Assembly: GCA_002401385.1 (NCBI GenBank)
Contig: NVSY01000014.1
Coordinates: 80,133-87,161, forward strand
Source: Flavobacteriaceae bacterium
GTDB lineage: Bacteria; Bacteroidota; Bacteroidia; Flavobacteriales; Flavobacteriaceae
Reading direction: 5' to 3'
Length of the DNA stretch: 7,029 bases
Each line of letters starts with the position of its first letter. Position 1 is the stretch's first letter. This document shows positions 5,999 through 7,029 of this stretch, in pieces. The notes below the pieces were generated by a model. It had not been told where the DNA came from. It searched no databases and was given only the letters and a program-made list of their open reading frames with translations. The position numbers and the translations under genes were made by a program.

Positions 5999-6559
5999 AT
6001 GGATAAGAAAAAAATAGAGCAATTAAAAAAGAAAAGGTTACTTCACAAAGAGACGATTCGTTTAAAAACTTTATCTAATCGAATTTCTTCTCAATTGAAT
6101 TATTTAGATGAGCAAAGTTTTGATTATCGGATACATTATGAACATGAGAATTTAGATTGGATAAGTACAAATGTAGCTATGAGAAAACGCGATGGATACA
6201 CAGGTCTGTATGATTATCAAATCGATGTTGATGATAATGAAAATTGTAATTCCATATATTGTAATTCAGATGATTCATTAATAGATAAAATAAGAGAACA
6301 ATTCTTAATAATACTATCAAAAGAAAGCAGACTAATAGTTTGCTATGATGGTGGAGATCCTGAGATAGAAATTTCGGTTGAAACTTTATTATCTCAGCCT
6401 TTAAAATTCTTCTCTAAAATGGAAACTTGGATACTTTTGAAAGACAAGAGCTGGATTATAGAATACATAAGGGAACAAGAAATAGTGAGATTTATTCAAC
6501 TTCAGAATAAAAAAATAGTTCTAGTAAAACAAATCATATTGATGCAGGAAAAAGAGTAA
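5999..6559 (+). CDS. Hypothetical acidic cytosolic protein, possibly an immunity-type protein
   Basis: This is a 186-residue protein with no signal peptide or membrane segment. A very basic N-terminal helix (residues 1-30, KKKIEQLKKKRLL) is followed by an aspartate/asparagine-rich stretch (75-92), a short strand-like LIVCYDGGDPEIEIS (112-126), and a C-terminal ETWILLKDKSWIIEYIREQE (142-161). The last pattern, a W-containing strand pair with an acidic tail, reminds me of small immunity proteins of polymorphic toxin systems such as the YxiF type, but the likeness is weak and I would not name it. No toxin gene is next to it. It stands alone between two IS-type repeat ends (5975-5992 and 6572-6641), as expected for accessory or orphan immunity genes. 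The start is ATG with a short leader from a -7-like box overlapping the repeat. Confidence 0.75.
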   Translation: MDKKKIEQLKKKRLLHKETIRLKTLSNRISSQLNYLDEQSFDYRIHYEHENLDWISTNVAMRKRDGYTGLYDYQIDVDDNENCNSIYCNSDDSLIDKIREQFLIILSKESRLIVCYDGGDPEIEISVETLLSQPLKFFSKMETWILLKDKSWIIEYIREQEIVRFIQLQNKKIVLVKQIILMQEKE

Positions 6560-6571
6560 CAACAAACAGGC

Positions 6572-6641
6572 GGTTCTGTAGTATTTAAGTTAGTTACAAA
6601 TATCTAAAAATAGCCCTAATTATGACAGATGCTACAGAACT
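6572..6641. mobile_element. Miniature 70-bp copy of the inverted-end element
   Basis: The ends GGTTCTGTAG (6572-6581) and CTACAGAAC (6632-6640) are inverted copies over nine bases. The right end GACAGATGCTACAGAACT matches the 18-bp end at 5975-5992 at 15 positions. The interior ATTTAAGTTAGTTACAAAT matches the interior of the 225-326 element with two differences, while the left part is about 30 bases shorter. The G-to-T change at the right end (GCGACAG to GCTACAG) is mirrored at the left end (TGTCGC to TGTAGT), so the two ends have drifted together. The element lies between convergent genes and could also form a weak transcript-end hairpin. Confidence 0.6.
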
Positions 6642-6691
6642 ATTTCATCACGATTTTAAATTTTCTTTCTTAATTTGACACAGGACAAACA

Positions 6692-7029
6692 TTAACAAGT
6701 CGTTTTTAAACTTTTTGGTTTTTTCAATAATTCTTCTGAGGGTATATAAATATATTCCACAGATAATTCAGGATTATTGTAATCCCCACAATCAACAAAT
6801 CTTTTTAATTTACACACATTATTCTCAACATTCACAATTTCGTATATTGGATATTTCTCTTTTAAATCAATTTGATTTTCTAAATTCAAATCTTTATAAG
6901 CATTCATTGATATAGGCACTAAAATTAGCTTACTTAGAAGAAACTGAGACGCTTCTATTTTTTCTATATAATTACTAATATCCCCATACCCTTTTAACTT
7001 AAATTTTTTCAAATAAAGCTTTCCTTTCT
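6692..7029 (-). CDS. Hypothetical protein, cut by the right edge
   Basis: This leftward reading frame is open to the window edge; the upstream codons read KGKLYLKKFKLKG, so the true start is probably outside. A TTG at 7012 is the first possible internal start (106 residues) but looks unlikely. The visible part is soluble and rich in Lys, Glu and Leu, with VPISMNAYKDL in the middle, a CGDYNNPEL turn, and a C-terminus ending KPKSLKTTC. I recognise no family. It converges on the 186-residue gene with the miniature repeat element between them. Confidence 0.6.
   Translation of the reverse strand, partial: KGKLYLKKFKLKGYGDISNYIEKIEASQFLLSKLILVPISMNAYKDLNLENQIDLKEKYPIYEIVNVENNVCKLKRFVDCGDYNNPELSVEYIYIPSEELLKKPKSLKTTC

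Noticed and set aside
6715..6915. 66-codon rightward frame near the right edge
   Set aside because: Antisense to the leftward hypothetical gene, which is longer and stays open to the window edge.

Overview
The window looks like a low-GC member of the Bacteroidota, probably Flavobacteriia or a close relative. The evidence is the AT-rich sequence, TATCTTTG/TATCTTTA -7-like boxes in place of sigma70 boxes, starts without strong Shine-Dalgarno sites, a dedicated exosortase K / MSEP-CTERM gene pair, and a truncated start of a DUF6090-type protein. All family names come from reading motifs in the translations. No database search was run.

Layout. Positions 1-585 carry no gene I can support. They hold a 102-bp element with inverted ends (225-326) and a pyrimidine-rich degenerate repeat (about 327-440). 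Positions 642-4023 hold two overlapping genes: xrtK, a membrane cysteine protease, and a 941-residue polytopic membrane protein. The second protein has a VIT domain, a degraded VWA-like domain and a C-terminal MSEP sorting signal. It is very probably the only substrate of the protease next to it. Large imperfect palindromes lie on both sides of the pair: 586-659, which runs into the annotated start of xrtK, and 4030-4276, directly after the second gene. Their arms and ends loosely recall integron attC sites, so the pair may be a mobile cassette.

Positions 4318-5788 hold a -7-like box, a 33-codon remnant of a DUF6090 N-terminus, and an unrecognised 438-residue membrane protein just behind it. 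An IS-end-like 18-mer at 5975-5992 is the exact reverse complement of 225-242. A -7-like box overlaps the inner edge of that 18-mer, and six bases beyond it a 186-residue acidic cytosolic protein begins. After that gene comes a 70-bp miniature copy of the same repeat element (6572-6641), then a leftward hypothetical gene that runs off the right edge.

How the parts work together. The xrtK/MSEP-CTERM genes form a closed protease-substrate system at the inner membrane; its physiological output is unknown to me. The remaining genes look like accessory content gathered among small mobile repeats. The whole segment 225-5992 is bounded by correctly oriented, perfect 18-bp inverted ends.
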